DNA from: Linanthus parryae
Lineage: Eukaryota > Streptophyta > Magnoliopsida > Ericales > Polemoniaceae
Length of the DNA stretch: 64,000 nt
Direction of reading: 5' to 3'
Assembly (NCBI GenBank): GCA_023055425.1
Contig: JALGPY010000002.1
Coordinates: 46,957,321 to 47,021,320, forward strand
The translations under genes and the position numbers were made by a program. Below, one piece after another: positions 1-11,280 of this stretch; the first letter of the stretch is position 1, and every line of letters begins with the position of its first letter. The notes beneath the pieces are model-generated. The model saw only the letters and a program-made list of their open reading frames with translations. It ran no database searches and had not been told where the DNA came from.

Positions 1-1111
1 GGATTTGAATATTTCCCTTTCCGAGAACCTTGGCTGCATTGTGATTTCCCATAAGAACTTCACGTTCGTTGGGAGTCTCTTCATAATACACAAAAAGCGA
101 CATGTTGTTACAAACATGGACAGTAGCACCAGAATCATACCACCAATCATGAGAAGCATCTTCAGACGCCATGTTCAACTCCATTATCATGCCAATATGC
201 ATGTCGGAAACCATGGCGACTAATTCAGAAACTGAACTCTCAATGACATTAGCCTGTTTGGAATTTCCGTTAGACTTGTCTTTGGAATTCTCATTCCGAA
301 CCTTAGGCTTGTTGCATTCCATTTTGATGTGTCCCTTCTTGCCGCAATTGTAACATTTGATATTCTTCTTGTTCTTCTTGGTAGCACCGTTTGGATTGGC
401 ACCGGTTTCATCGAACTTCCTCTTCTTTCCCGCTCTACCTTGGTCATCCACGAAGTTCACTTTAGAACTAGAAGGACCCGCCAGGTTTCTTTTCCGGATT
501 TGAGTTTCTTCTTCGATTCGGAGATGTTTCTGAAGTTGTTCAAGGTTGAAGTCTTCTGTTGTGTGAAGAAGGTCCTTCATGTATTTATGCCAACTTTCAG
601 GAAGTTTGGCAATAATACCTCCCACTAACAACTCATCAGAAACAACAATCTTGAGATCTCGAAGTTTATTAGCGAGGATTTGGAATTCGTAAACCTGATC
701 GAGAATGGGAGAACTATCATCCATAGTAAAATCAAAAAAAATCTTAATAAGAAACTTATCTGATCCTTACTTTTCAGCCTTGTATTTTTTCTCCAATGTC
801 TTCCAGATTTTGCTTGGTGACTTCTCTGATGTGAATAGATCGTATAAACGATCCGACAGTGTGTTGAGAATGTGTCCTTTGCAAACCAGTTTGTCCTCCT
901 CCCTCTTCGTTCGTTGCGCCTTTAATTCGTCAGTGTCGTCGTCCTTTGGTTCTGGTATTGGCTGCAAATTTTCATCCATAACGTATGCCACCTTCAATGC
1001 AGTGAGTAGAAACATCAACTTGTCTTGCCAACGGGTGAAATTGGTGCCATCAAACCGGTCCAGTTTGACGAAGTCTTGATTCATCATCTTGAAAGTTGCA
1101 GTTTCCTCCAC
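1..1111 (-). pseudogene. Ty1/copia gag-protease fragment, cut by window edge
   Basis: Reading leftward from about 1111, the frame encodes a copia-type Gag (conserved block NQDFVKLDRFDGTNFTRW) that would form the particle shell of an LTR retrotransposon. After an in-frame TAA near 765 the same frame continues through more Gag, a CCHC zinc knuckle (CYNCGKKGHIKMEC, near 310-350) and the start of the aspartic protease (WWYDSGATVHVCNN, near 130-160), then leaves the window. There is no ATG in a natural position in this frame, since the frame opens at a GTG at 1111; the next in-frame ATG starts MMNQDF. With the nonsense codon this copy is not functional. Integrase and reverse transcriptase, if present, lie outside the window to the left. 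The superfamily is secure; the lineage is not resolved. Confidence 0.85.
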
Positions 1112-1620
1112 TCTCCATTGTTGTACGATTTATCCCTTAAAATTGTTACACCAAGTATAATGGATGATGGAAGAAAACCGGACTTGAGGCACGATGAACG
1201 TTTTCTTTAAGGGATAAATCGCCCCCACTATGCTACCGGGTTCTGGGGATTCCCCTCCAGGATACAACAAGTCGCGTCGGTTCTACAGCCAGCAATCTGC
1301 AGAAGTTCTGTAGAATTCTCTGTGAAACTGTGATTGAAACTGATATGGGAATCTGCTGGGTGTTTGGCTTATTTATAGTTCACGAAAGAACATGAATGAA
1401 GGGATGTGTTTGTTTATAACAGTTGTGACTGTTTATAACAATACATCCTTTCACCAACCGAAAAATAACCGCCATAACCATCAGAAATAATAAAACGAAA
1501 AACAGTTATTATTTAATTTACTCACGCCACAAGTGCCTAAGTGCCTAAGTGTAAGTGCGCCTACAAAAGCGCCACATTGCGACTTGCGCGCGCGTGTGCG
1601 AGTTGTAGAGGATAACCACT
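1112..1620 (-). mobile_element. 5' leader and probable LTR of the copia fragment
   Basis: This stretch lies upstream (minus strand) of the copia gag fragment. A TATA-like CTATAAATAAG on the minus strand (plus 1368-1378) fits a U3 promoter. I could not fix LTR ends or a primer binding site. A perfect 16-bp inverted repeat (1126-1141 and 1206-1221) sits between promoter and gag. Confidence 0.45.
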
Positions 1621-1865
1621 CTATATGGTAACTCAATTTAATGTCATTAATGGATTTCCATATATAAAGTGCATAATAACTCTATTTTCTAAGATGTGGG
1701 ACAAATTTCTTTAAGACTTTTACAAGCCATCTACAACACATTTTGTAGTCATATTTAATTATAGAGTAACCCACAAAGTTTGTCATGGTTCTAATATGAC
1801 CAAAAACTTTATACAAATACAGTGTGATACCTAAATATTTATGAAAAAGATCATTCGACCCACAA

Positions 1866-1909
1866 ATTCTTTAGATAGTGCCTTCAGATTCTTTAGATAG
1901 TGCCTTCAA
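1866..1909. repeat. 22-bp tandem duplication
   Basis: The unit ATTCTTTAGATAGTGCCTTC(A)(G/A) occurs twice head to tail, downstream of the homeobox gene stop codon. I see nothing else assignable in 1621-2130 apart from probable 3' UTR and flank of that gene. Confidence 0.7.
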
Positions 1910-2130
1910 GCAGGGCAATAAACTAGTAAATCTATATATAACAAAATGAGTACTGTGTGTCTTATCTTTACAAATATGCTGCTACCCTTCCAATGTCATA
2001 GTAGATTACAATACAATTGTGTTTCACATATATGTTCATATGAACAACTACCCATTATGCTTTTTTACCCATGCTTTCTGCTATTAAGAAGAGAGAATCA
2101 AAATCATTTCAGCAAGCAGTGACCCACTCG

Positions 2131-4185
2131 TTACGCGACAAAATCGTGTAAGAGATGGGAGGAGCCGAATCTGTGCTGCCGGTTCTCAGAACCGTCCAAG
2201 CAGTCGAAATCCCCTGACGCCTGAGCGTCAACGGCGGATGCGGCGGCGGCGTTGTACATGTCGCTCTCTCTCATGGCCATAAAATTGTGGTGGTTGTCCA
2301 CGGACACCGCCGCTAAGCCGCCGCCGCCCTCTTCGCGATGCTGCAATCCGAGGGTGAGCGACACACTGCCGCCGCTGCTGTTCCCAAACCTCCCCAACTC
2401 GGATATGTCATAAGCAGCAAACCCGTATCCAGTTTCTGGCCCCACCATCCCTACGTTGGGTATCCGGGGCCCACCGCCGTATTGTTCGTTGGCTGCAGAA
2501 GTTGCAGTTTGTTGGTGGTGATCTTCTCCTCTTCGCGGTTCAGAGGCTATGGTATCGCCTTTTGGGGGTTTAGGTGCAAGCTCAGACGAGGAATTAGAGT
2601 CCATATCCACATCGCCGGTTTCCTCTTTGTACATTTCTTCAACCATGGGTTTCCACAACCTCACTCTCGCATTTATGAACCAGTTCGATACCTGAAATGG
2701 AGAACAGGAACAGAAAATACTCTGCTTCATCAGTCGATTACAGAAGAGAAAAAAATGGTAGTAATTTGACAAGTGATTGAAATGCCGCTCAAGGAAAGAA
2801 AAAAAAAAAAACATTTACACAACTGAAAATAGTAGCTGTAAGTCTGTAACCATGGGCGGATCCAGGAATTCGTGACTGTGGGGGCTAAAATGAAAAAAAA
2901 TTAACAAAATAAGGATGAAGTTACAATTTTGTAAAGTTGAGTGGGGCAACAGTGCATTTTTTTTGGGGGGGGGGGGGGGGGGCTAAAATGGAAAATCTAA
3001 CAAAACATCGGTAAAATACAAATTTTCAAAAGTTGAGCTCCTACTTATATCCATGTAGCTCCGCCTCTGGCTGTAACAGCCTTGTTCACGAGGGTTCGTT
3101 CACAAACATAACATGATACAAGTTTTGACTTGGGGTTATCAGGTCTTTTTTCCTTCTTGGAACACGAGATCAAATTCATGGGATTAACACATGATACAAA
3201 TTCGCGTAAATGCACCAGCTTTAGGGTCGTGTTTAAGCAAGGTATGATTACAGACAAAGTGGCACCGCCCTAGTCACAGTTTACAGGGTCCTGCAATCCG
3301 AACATTTGTCCTATCTTATAAAGCACTGTACTAGAAGGGACTAATTTCCTGCCTTCCTGGTTTTAGTCCTAGGATTAGAGCGAGTCATAGTCCATATATT
3401 ATTTGGTCCATATGTAATCCAATTTAGAATCTAATTATAGATGCCACACGAGGCACAAATCTGTAGAACTAGTTGCCTCTTTATCCATCTACCACAATTG
3501 GATTACCCATACGGTTTTATGAGACTTAACTACAGTGAGTGGCGGAACCAGAAAAATGAAACAGCCGGGGGACAATTTTATTTTAGTTTCTATTTATTTA
3601 TTTATTTTTTATTAGTCCTAGAATTAGAGATAATGATAGTCCATATATTATTTGGTCCATAGGTAATCCGATTAAGAATCTAATTATGGATGCCACACGA
3701 GGCACAAATCTGTAGAACTAGTTGCCTCTTTATCCATCTACCACAATTAGATTACCCATACGGTTTTATGAGACTTAACTACAGTGAGTGGCGGAACCAG
3801 AAAAATGAAACAGCCGGGGAACAATTTTATTTTATTTTTTATTTATTTTTGAAATGGTACTAGTGAGAACACATGGTCACAGAAGGGGCATTTTATTATA
3901 TTTTATTTTTTATGAGAGTATAGTTGTCACAAAATCATATTATTACGGGTACTAGTGGATTCTGAAAAGCCAGAGGAGAGAGGGGGGAGTGTCCAGTGGC
4001 GGAACCAGGAATTTAGGAAGAGGGGGGCACGATTTTTCTGAAAAGTTAAAGGTCTTATAAAAGGTATGTATAGGGGTCATTTTAAAAACATTTCAATATT
4101 TGAACACAATTGGGTTTTTTGGGGCACACTTATAATAAAAAGGAGGCACAATCAGATAAATCTTAAAAATTAGCGGTGTGAGTGT

Positions 4186-4216
<31 letters not shown>

Positions 4217-7009
4217 GGGGGGGTGCCTCCAGCCCTGGGAGTGCCACCCGTTGCCCCAACATGCCTTCGCCCCTGACTAGAGTAATGATCTCGGAACTAT
4301 ACCTACATCAGTTAAGTACTAGTTTTCCAGGAAACTTTTCTCTGGCTAAAGTGAAATTAAGGATATCTATTTGTGACTAAATCATGTTTGGATTCATTAA
4401 GGTTCTTTTTGTTTTCATTTGACATCAAACATAAACAACATAATATCTTCGGTCAATAGAATCTCCAAATACCTAGTACATTTGAAGATAAATGAAATTC
4501 CGTACCTGGCTTCTTGTCAAACCCGTCTGCCTTGCTAGCATAATCTTCTCAGAATCTTTAGGATATCTGCAGACCCAGAAAAAACACCATTACACGAACC
4601 GAAACCAAAGTTCTATAGAAAAATAGATGCAAGGAAACATAGCGAAAGGGATACTTACGGGTGAAGAAAGTGTTCAAAAAGCCAAGCGCGAAGAACAGAA
4701 ACAGAGCTTTCGGGCAGGCCTCTCTGCGGCCTCCAGGTGTGTTGCTGCATCATACCGAGCTGCTGAAGAGCCCTTTGTTGCTTGAGTTGTTGATCCACGT
4801 ACCGAAGCCGAGATATGGCGACCCCTCCTTTCCCAGAACCACCACCATCTTGGTCCCCGCCGAGGCTTTTCTGCGTCATCCGGATCTGTGCGGCGATCGC
4901 ATCACGCAAGCAACGGAAGTGTCGCGATATCGTCTGGAGGGCCAGCGCCGTGTAGGGTTTCGCCGCGCCGGGTCCCGCCACGACGTCGAAGGACGACACC
5001 ACTATCTGCATCTGATGGAAGTATTGCTTGTACCTCCTGTCCACCTGTGCAAAAAAGTAAGAGTGATATAGCCAGTTTCTTTAAAATCAAAGTGCAGATA
5101 CTTACACACGGATCGAAGAAAATAAATAAGGCAAGAAATAAAGTTTCAGACAAACAACTTCAAAAGTAGAAATCGAACAGTCTGCTGTTTTGTCTTATGT
5201 TTTATCTTTACTGTCTCCACCCTTGCTTTCCCGGCCTACACTCAAGGCCTCAACAGACATCTAGGTATCTCCAACCCCATGGGGGGAGGGGGAGGTTGAT
5301 GAGGAAAACCGTATAAAAATACGGTTTGAACGGAGGACCGAATGGGGTGGAAATGCCTAATGGTCTGCATTTTTGATGATTTATCATCCTATTTTCAACC
5401 AGTGTTATCTGGGCTACCCTCTAAGGCCTCAACAGGACAGGACCGCTATGGGTGGCCGGTCCTAACCCGTGGACAATTTTATTTTTTTATGTATATATAT
5501 GTGTAAAATTATATATTTATACACATTAAATATATGTGTATATAATAATTAGTACATATATTATAATAAATATAATGGGCTGGCGGTCCGGTCCTGGGTG
5601 GGCCAGTCCTAGACCGGGCTTGCAGCGGGTTGATCTGGGCCGGTCCTGGACCATTCCGGTCCCAGGCCGGTTTGGGGGTCCTTTGGCCCACTTGACAGCT
5701 CTAATTGATGCCCAACAACACGAGCAAAAAGATAAATCTGAAAAATGTAGTTTAAATCATCGACTAATGACCTGCAAAACCTGCTCATATGGACATGAAT
5801 TCAAGGTTATGCAGTTTAAAACAGTTGAATGATTATCCCGCAATGGAACAGACATGGATCGTCGTAGTACAATAAATGAGATCAAACATTGTGCAACTTC
5901 ACCTTTCATGGTCCATCTCAAACATGAAACTCGGATAACTGAAAGGGCTAGTATCATTACTCTCAAGACCAGCGTGAAGAACCATATAAACTGAAACCAA
6001 CTGATAAATGACTTCTACATGGAGACAGAGAAGTACTCAAGTTATTTTATCTTCAATTACTTTCATTCCCTGTTTCATTGAACATCAAATGGAAGATAGC
6101 ATTCACACTTTCCCGATTTCCAAATTTGTCATTGCATACGAAAGGAAACAATGAAGAGAGCTATTAACTTATTATTATTCTCCATTTATTTTCTCATATA
6201 TTCTAGGTAACTGTCCTAATCAGCAACCAACAAAATAACAACCAAACCATCCAAAGAATCAAACTTACCTCATCCAACATGGACAAAAGCTTGGTCAACT
6301 TGTTCTGCAAATCCTGCCTTTCAGACGCCGATATCTCACACTGACCATTGTTCCCCAACTCTTCCGCATTTGGGTTCCCCAAGCTTTCATTCGATCCACC
6401 ATTATCATCTTTCGAGCTCTTCCCTATCTCTTTCCTGGATTCATTCTGTTTCAGAGCTTGCCGGACATTAACAACTTCATCAAGCAATTGCTGAGCTGCT
6501 TTCAAGTACTTAGAACTAGGAACATTCCTCCCAACACTCGACATCCCATAAGAGGACGCGTCCATTTTCATTGAGTTTTGAATATTATGCGGATTCTCCT
6601 CATCTCTAGGGTTGTTCAAGAACGAAGAAAAACCAGAACCAGGGATTTGAGTACCTAGGCTAAGGGACAACCCTTGACCTTGCAGATTCTGCACACCTTG
6701 AAGAAGACTAGTGGCACTTCCGCTACCCATAGGGTTCGTAAATGACATTTCGCTCCTATTGTTCCCCCAAGCACTGAAATCATGCTCTCCCATCTGTGAT
6801 AAAACTTCTTGCTGTGAAGGTGCGGAATTGGGAGCGACGTCATTGGAAGAAGAAGATGGGTAGCTCATGTACATCATCACATTGCTACCGGCGACAATTT
6901 GGGTATCTGAGTATGAACTTGGTAAAGCTTCTCCTCTCAAGTAATGCATTGGAGGAGAGGGATTAGTAGCATATCTTTGGTCATTTGGGTTGGGGAAAAA
7001 AGTGGCCAT
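2131..7009 (-). CDS. BLH7: BEL1-like homeodomain transcription factor (BLH6/BLH7 type)
   Basis: Four coding exons, 7009-6269, 5044-4659, 4566-4506 and 2691-2131, join in frame with GT-AG introns to give 582 aa. The ATG at 7009 ([10 protein letters not shown]) is the first in frame after the 5' leader splice acceptor. Visible domains: a ZIBEL-like motif GLSLSLGTQ (113-121), SKY box [18 protein letters not shown] (165-182), BELL domain starting [20 protein letters not shown] at 248, TALE homeodomain about 351-413 with the PYP three-residue loop at 376-378 and recognition helix [11 protein letters not shown], a second ZIBEL motif VSLTLGLQH (506-514), and C-terminal LLHDFVA. The 61-bp exon inside the homeodomain is typical of the family. 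From memory, exon order, the N-terminal MAT-aromatic start and the C-terminus fit Arabidopsis BLH6/BLH7 better than BLH1; the choice of BLH7 over BLH6 is tentative. Family members act in the nucleus as heterodimers with KNOX proteins, and BLH6 is linked to secondary-wall control. No disabling change is visible. Confidence 0.93.
2851..3069. mobile_element. hAT-like MITE in intron 4
   Basis: The ends are imperfect inverted repeats, CATGGGCGGATCCAGG on the left and CAGAGGCGGAGCTACATGG read from the right. Flanking 8-mers TCTGTAAC (2843-2850) and GCTGTAAC (3070-3077) match at 7 of 8 positions, as expected for a hAT target-site duplication. It has no coding capacity and carries an 18-G run. Confidence 0.6.
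3365..3853. repeat. 249-bp imperfect tandem duplication
   Basis: Two copies, starting AGTCCTAG at 3365 and at 3614, share a long stretch including ATGCCACACGAGGCAC and GTGGCGGAACCAG. They differ at scattered bases, so the duplication is not recent. Both lie inside intron 4. Confidence 0.8.
3994..4275. mobile_element. Probable hAT-like remnant with GT and G tracts
   Basis: The left end CAGTGGCGGAACCAGG and right end (read inward) CAGGGGCGAAGGCATG are similar inverted termini. I could not find a matching 8-bp duplication. Inside, a (GT)n tract runs straight into a 24-G run (4200-4223). Confidence 0.4.
5045..6268 (-). other. Intron 2 of the BEL1-like gene
   Basis: A 1224-bp GT-AG intron between the exon ending LLSMLDE and the BELL-domain exon. 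Around 5402-5705 it contains a repeat-like stretch with recurring GGTCCGG/CCGGTCC words and an end reading TAGAGCTGTCAAGTGGGCC on the minus strand, resembling termini of non-autonomous hAT elements; boundaries are not supported. The rest shows nothing assignable. Confidence 0.6.
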
Positions 7010-8220
7010 CTTCGAGTAGGACGTGACTAATTGCTCCGTGAGCTGAAATCGAATTAGGATTATCACAATCAGTCATAGGACACTAGAAAAAACATCATCT
7101 TCAAAGATATAAAAGATGGGTGTTCCGTCGGAATTCGCTATCAAGACATCGAAATCATTGATTGAATCCTTGAAATCAGGACTAAAAACCCAATGACCTG
7201 TAATTGGTGGAGATTAAACAAGTTTGCACTTTGCACAGATAAGAACAAAAAGTGATAAAAAAACAATTCATATGGATTTAAAAGAAGCAACATATGTGCA
7301 CACACATGCATATGAAAGGTCTCCTCAAGGCTTCATCAAGCACAAAGTAGTTGAATTTCCCAAACACCAGCAAAAAATGGCTCATTGACCAAACAAATTC
7401 AAGAAACTAGCCCAGAAAACACCCCCAGAAGATCAAGAAAGTGGGATTCAGTGAACAAATCCTTCAAGTTCTTCAAAACCCACAAATTATCTTCACTAAA
7501 TTGTCAATTTCTCAGCCAAAAAAACATGGTACATAAACAATTGGGGGTAGTATGAATAAAATAGTCCTCATACCTGAAACCTAGCAACAGTTGTGTGTCT
7601 TGTGGGGAACAGAGAAGCTCCGATCCGCCAAAATAATCTCCCATGAACCGATCCCGAGACCCAGAAATCAAATTAATCCAAAGCCTTGTCTTTTTTTCAC
7701 CCAAAAAAAAGGGGAGAGAAATAAAAATTGAAAGTGGGAGATGAAGACTTTATGAAATAAAGTTCAAAGTACAAGAAAAAATCATCATCCCTTTAACTCT
7801 TTCTTTTTCCATCACACATCCTCAATCCATGATTTTTTTTGGTGAATACCCACGTGAGAGAGAAAAAACTACAGAGGAATCCACTGTTACTCAGTCACTC
7901 TCTCAAAGAAAAGAGGGGCTTTGTTTTGACTAGTGAGCTAAAAAACCTTCTGATAAACAGATCAATAGCTTTATATTTCAATCACAATCAAGCTATTCCT
8001 TGGCTTGGCGTTTCTATATACCTTCTTGGGTTGTTGTTGTTGTTGTTGTTGAAGATGATGTTGTTGTTGCTTGACCTGGTTCTTGTTGCTGTTGATGATG
8101 TTTGGTTAAGGAGTTCAATCTTTAACTACCAGTTGGTGGACCTAAAACTAAAACCCTCCATCAAACCTCCTTCCTTCTTCTTCTACTTCCTCCTCCAAGC
8201 TCTCTCTCTCTCTATCTAGC
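7010..8220 (-). promoter_or_regulatory. 5' leader of the BEL1-like gene with a leader intron
   Basis: A 530-bp intron in the leader runs from donor CAG|GTATGAG (7573) to acceptor TTTCAG (7043). The upstream leader exon extends from 7574 to roughly 8220, where the minus strand is rich in GA and CAA repeats (CT and TTG runs on the plus strand near 8030-8075 and 8195-8218). The transcription start is not determinable. Spliced leader ends CTCACGG...CTCGAAG before the ATG at 7009. BEL1-like genes commonly have a leader intron, which supports this model. Confidence 0.7.
7027..7644 (-). promoter_or_regulatory. Spliced upstream ORF (28 codons) in the BEL1-like leader
   Basis: An ATG at 7644-7642 opens a frame (MGDYFGGSELL...) that reads to the leader-intron donor (7574) and, once the intron is removed, continues 16 nt into the next exon (7042-7027), ending at TAG 17 nt before the main ATG. 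The uORF therefore exists only in spliced mRNA in this length. A uORF this close to the start codon could limit or regulate translation of the homeodomain protein. Its conservation cannot be judged from this window. Confidence 0.5.
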
Positions 8221-8292
8221 CTCTAGATGTCTCTCTCATCTTGAGCTAGATGGGAGATTTGGTTACTACAATATCCAGAGTTAATTTTACTG

Positions 8293-8588
8293 TTAGAGCG
8301 TCTCAAACAATAGAACTTTTCTTTGGTTTAAATTTGTTGTCCTAAAACTTTTCTTAGGCGACCACTATATATTATTAATATTTTTTTTTTGTTTCATTAT
8401 TATACAATCTACGGTTTTGGATTAATGCTAAAAGTTATTTATGTTTTTCTATTATAAATGAAAGTCTTTAGTTTCGTCTAAAAAATAAATGTGATGTGAC
8501 CTCGTTGTTGGAGTTGATTTTGTGAGAAACTGGCCTAAATTTAATCCAACAATGACAGGTTTAGGCCTTTCATTGGAGATGCTCTTAA
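8293..8588. mobile_element. MITE with TTAGAGC(A/G)TCTC ends
   Basis: Left end TTAGAGCGTCTCAAACAAT and right end read inward TTAAGAGCATCTCCAATG form an imperfect terminal inverted repeat around about 296 bp of AT-rich non-coding DNA. Similar ends bound 9072-9787 and 16562-16882. No clear target duplication was found. Confidence 0.55.
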
Positions 8589-8674
8589 AGACTAATTTGT
8601 TTCTTCTTGGTTTGTGAATTAATAATTTGATTCACAATTCTGAAATTTGAGCAGTGCAAGGATGTTACTTAGTA

Positions 8675-8930
8675 TCAGTTTGTCCCACCTCTTTCTTTTC
8701 AATTTGACTTTTGTCACTATTCACTTGGACACTTTGACTCGGTGATTTGAGTAGCATCGATGTAATTTTTTGATCAATTTTTAATGGTGCTGTAAAGTAA
8801 AATGTGCTCTATAATATAGTGAAAAAATTATCAAAAAATCGTATTATTTTGTTATCCAAATCACCCGGTCAAAATGACCCAGATACGAGTTAAAAAAGTC
8901 AAATGAGAAGAAAGAACTAGGACGGACTAG
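8675..8930. mobile_element. Stowaway-like palindromic MITE, copy 1
   Basis: About 256 bp flanked by TA dinucleotides (8673-8674 and 8931-8932). The two halves are imperfect inverted repeats: TCAGTTTGTCCCACCTCTTT on the left pairs with CTAGTCCGTCCTAGTTCTTT read from the right, and the inner arms carry GACCCAG/TTTGAC words. It is the most diverged of the full-length copies in the window. Confidence 0.75.
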
Positions 8931-9071
8931 TATTGTAATTGAGATAGGCATTAGCTCCACTCATAAGTCCTGAAACAGTTGACTAATAAAACTCGGGAGA
9001 TTAGGCATTTCAAGGGTATGATAGTAAAATTGCATGTTTGTCTAAATTTCATATCTCTTCTTATGTCTTCT

Positions 9072-9787
9072 TAAGAGCATCTTCAACTGTGAAATGGGAG
9101 GGGAGTAGCAAAACAGTACGGTTCATGTCCAACACTGAGGGGGAGGGGAGGGGGAAGTGGAAGGTGGGGGTGATTGTAGGCATGAGTGGGGGAGGGGGAA
9201 GGTGGGGGTAATTCAGCATTTTTTAGAATTACATCATATAGCCACGTTCGAACCCGAGATCTCATGCATGGGCTTCAAACGCTCTACCACTGAGCTATCT
9301 ACTACCATTTGCCTAATTAATTCAATTTTGGAATATATTAATCACACTTAATAATATTTTATATTTATAATATGTATTTTTAATTATGATTAATATATTT
9401 TAATTATTTTTATAAAAAATTGTTGTCTTGATAACTGAACAAAATATTTATAAAAAAAATTATTGTTACTTTATTTTGTTGTCAATTCGCTATATTTTAT
9501 TTTAGTGACAATTAGCAATTATATTTACCGAATAAAATTATTTTATGTATTGTTGTTATTATCATTTTTATAAAAATATATATAAATATATTGATAATAT
9601 TTGCATTTTTTATCATTATCAATAATTTATTTTCCAATCGTTAAATATATTTTGAATAATAAAATTTATCAGGTTCCAGGAGAGGATCGGTTGTAGATGA
9701 ATAGTAGCTTGAGAGAGGGGGAGGGGGATGGAGAAATTGATGGGCCATGGGGGGAGGAGAAAATTGCATAGGTTGGAAATGCTCTAA
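9072..9787. mobile_element. MITE-like element enclosing a tRNA-derived remnant
   Basis: Ends TAAGAGCATCTTCAACTG and (read from the right) CTTAGAGCATTTCCAACC are imperfect inverted repeats, both followed inward by G-rich tracts. The middle is AT rich. A tRNA-like segment (9232-9305) lies inside. Classification is by ends only. Confidence 0.5.
9232..9305 (-). mobile_element. tRNA-derived SINE remnant
   Basis: On the minus strand, box A-like TAGCTCAGTGGTAGAGCG and box B GGTTCGAAC are correctly spaced for an internal RNA polymerase III promoter. The acceptor and T-arm stems do not pair well, so this is not a working tRNA gene. Its sequence matches the head of the short SINEs at 15263-15560 and 63215-63309. 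Confidence 0.6.
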
Positions 9788-10646
9788 GTATAATACTATC
9801 ACTTCAACCCCATACGAAATAAAACATCATAAGTATCAATTTCAATACTACCAATTTCATAATTATTAATCCAAATACAGTTAATTCATAAATATTTAAG
9901 AAAAAAACAAGCATGCCATTATAACCTGGTTTGGACGTGTTTAAAAGCTAGAAAAATATCTCATAAAAACACCAAAGTCAATAGTATTTTTTGTTAGAAT
10001 GCCAAAGTCAATATTTCTGAAAAGATATTTTTTTTACAATTGAAAGAACGGTCAAAATCGTTTTACGGACGGGTTTTAATTAAATAACTTAAACAACGTT
10101 ATTTAAAAGCAAAGTTGCCAAACAGATACTTACTCTCACATTTTTTTCATTTTTTTTTTTTTTGAATTTATTTATTGGAAGGAGAGGGCACCATGTCACC
10201 CAATTAGAGGTGCCAATCACAAGTCATTTTTTTGTCTTCTTGTCCCAACTAATGGAGTAGTTATGGTTTGCTTCACATAATGCTTTAAATCTTTAATCAT
10301 CATTGGTGGTAAGTTTTTTTTTTTTTTTATTAGTTTTTATTGGTCAGGACTTTGGTGGTAAGTAAGATGGGAGAAAGTGGCAATAATCTCACTTTATCAG
10401 TGTGAAAAGTGACTCAATTTTGAGAAAAGTCGACTCAATCAGCAACTCAGTTCAGTTAGTAGTGACTAAGCTCGATAGAGCTTTTCAATACGCGGCTACA
10501 ATTACTCACACACCAACTTCTATAACTAGTTTTAGACGAGCTAATTTATTTTTTTTAGGAATAGAGAGATTAATATTATGTATTTATTTATTTAATTAAG
10601 AAATTTGTAAACATTTATTCAGGCTATTTAAATGTGCTAGTTTGCT
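9788..10646. other. AT-rich intergenic DNA, nothing assignable
   Basis: I see no coding, RNA or complete mobile-element structure here apart from A/T runs near 10142-10163 and 10314-10330 and the target duplication of the SINE that follows. Confidence 0.5.
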
Positions 10647-10824
10647 ATCAATGGGAGTTGGTCCAAGTGGCAAGCAACTTGGTTCCGCTTAAGCAGGTCT
10701 CGGGTTCGAGTCCTTGTGTATGCAGAAAAATCCCACTGGGAGACTCACCTGCCATACCCAGGCATGCGACCCGGGTCGGACTGGATTACAGGGCGAAGCC
10801 CCGGAACCGGTCGAGTAATCAAAA
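10647..10824 (+). mobile_element. Complete tRNA-derived SINE
   Basis: About 178 bp with box A-like TTGGTCCAAGTGG, box B GGTTCGAGTCC, a tRNA-unrelated body and a short A-rich 3' end. It is bounded by a 17-bp target-site duplication, AAATGTGCTAGTTTGCT (10630-10646) and AAATGTGCTAGATTGCT (10825-10841), with one mismatch. It would be mobilised in trans by a LINE. I did not assign it to a named family. Confidence 0.85.
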
Positions 10825-11280
10825 AAATGTGCTAGATTGCTTCTGGATCTTTTTCGGTCAATCAGATACAGGTGTAGGTATAAATTGGATACGAGTAAAT
10901 TTTAAATATTTTCCTCCCTTTTTTGTTAGAAAATGTTCAAAGATGATCAAACTCGGTTCTGGCTCAACAATGGTTGGTTTCCGCTTAGGCAACTGTAAGC
11001 GGCTCGACTCCAAAAAGACCCTGCTTTACGAACCCAAATCCGGTCCAACAGGCAACCATGTTACGACATACGTCTGTTACATGCATAGAATACATGTCTC
11101 ATTAGCCACTGGAATCCGGTTTCAAGGCTGCCGATTCTTAGTAGACTTTACTCGGATCTAGTTTCTCTAAACTCGGACTGGACATCCCGCAATTCTAATT
11201 TTCAAACAAGATTAAGGATTATATATCTATCTTAAACTTTGTCTCGTCCTAACCAGCTCGTGTGTGTCAACTTAGTACAC

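Larger units (their letters stand above)
2692..4505 (-). other. Intron 4 of the BEL1-like gene, filled with small repeats
   Basis: This 1814-bp intron separates the 61-bp exon from the last exon. It contains a hAT-like MITE (2851-3069), a 249-bp tandem duplication (3365-3853), another hAT-like remnant (3994-4275), and two long G runs (2965-2982, 4200-4223). No coding sequence is visible in it. Confidence 0.85.

Noticed and set aside
2338..2769. Plus-strand frame opposite the last homeobox exon
   Set aside because: No domain, and it runs across the splice acceptor of the homeobox gene on the other strand.
4655..5071. Plus-strand frame opposite the BELL-domain exon
   Set aside because: It is a shadow frame; the minus strand carries the conserved BELL and homeodomain residues with matching splice sites.
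9232..9305. Functional tRNA gene
   Set aside because: Boxes A and B are present but the acceptor and T stems do not pair and there is no sensible anticodon arm; the same sequence recurs as a SINE head.
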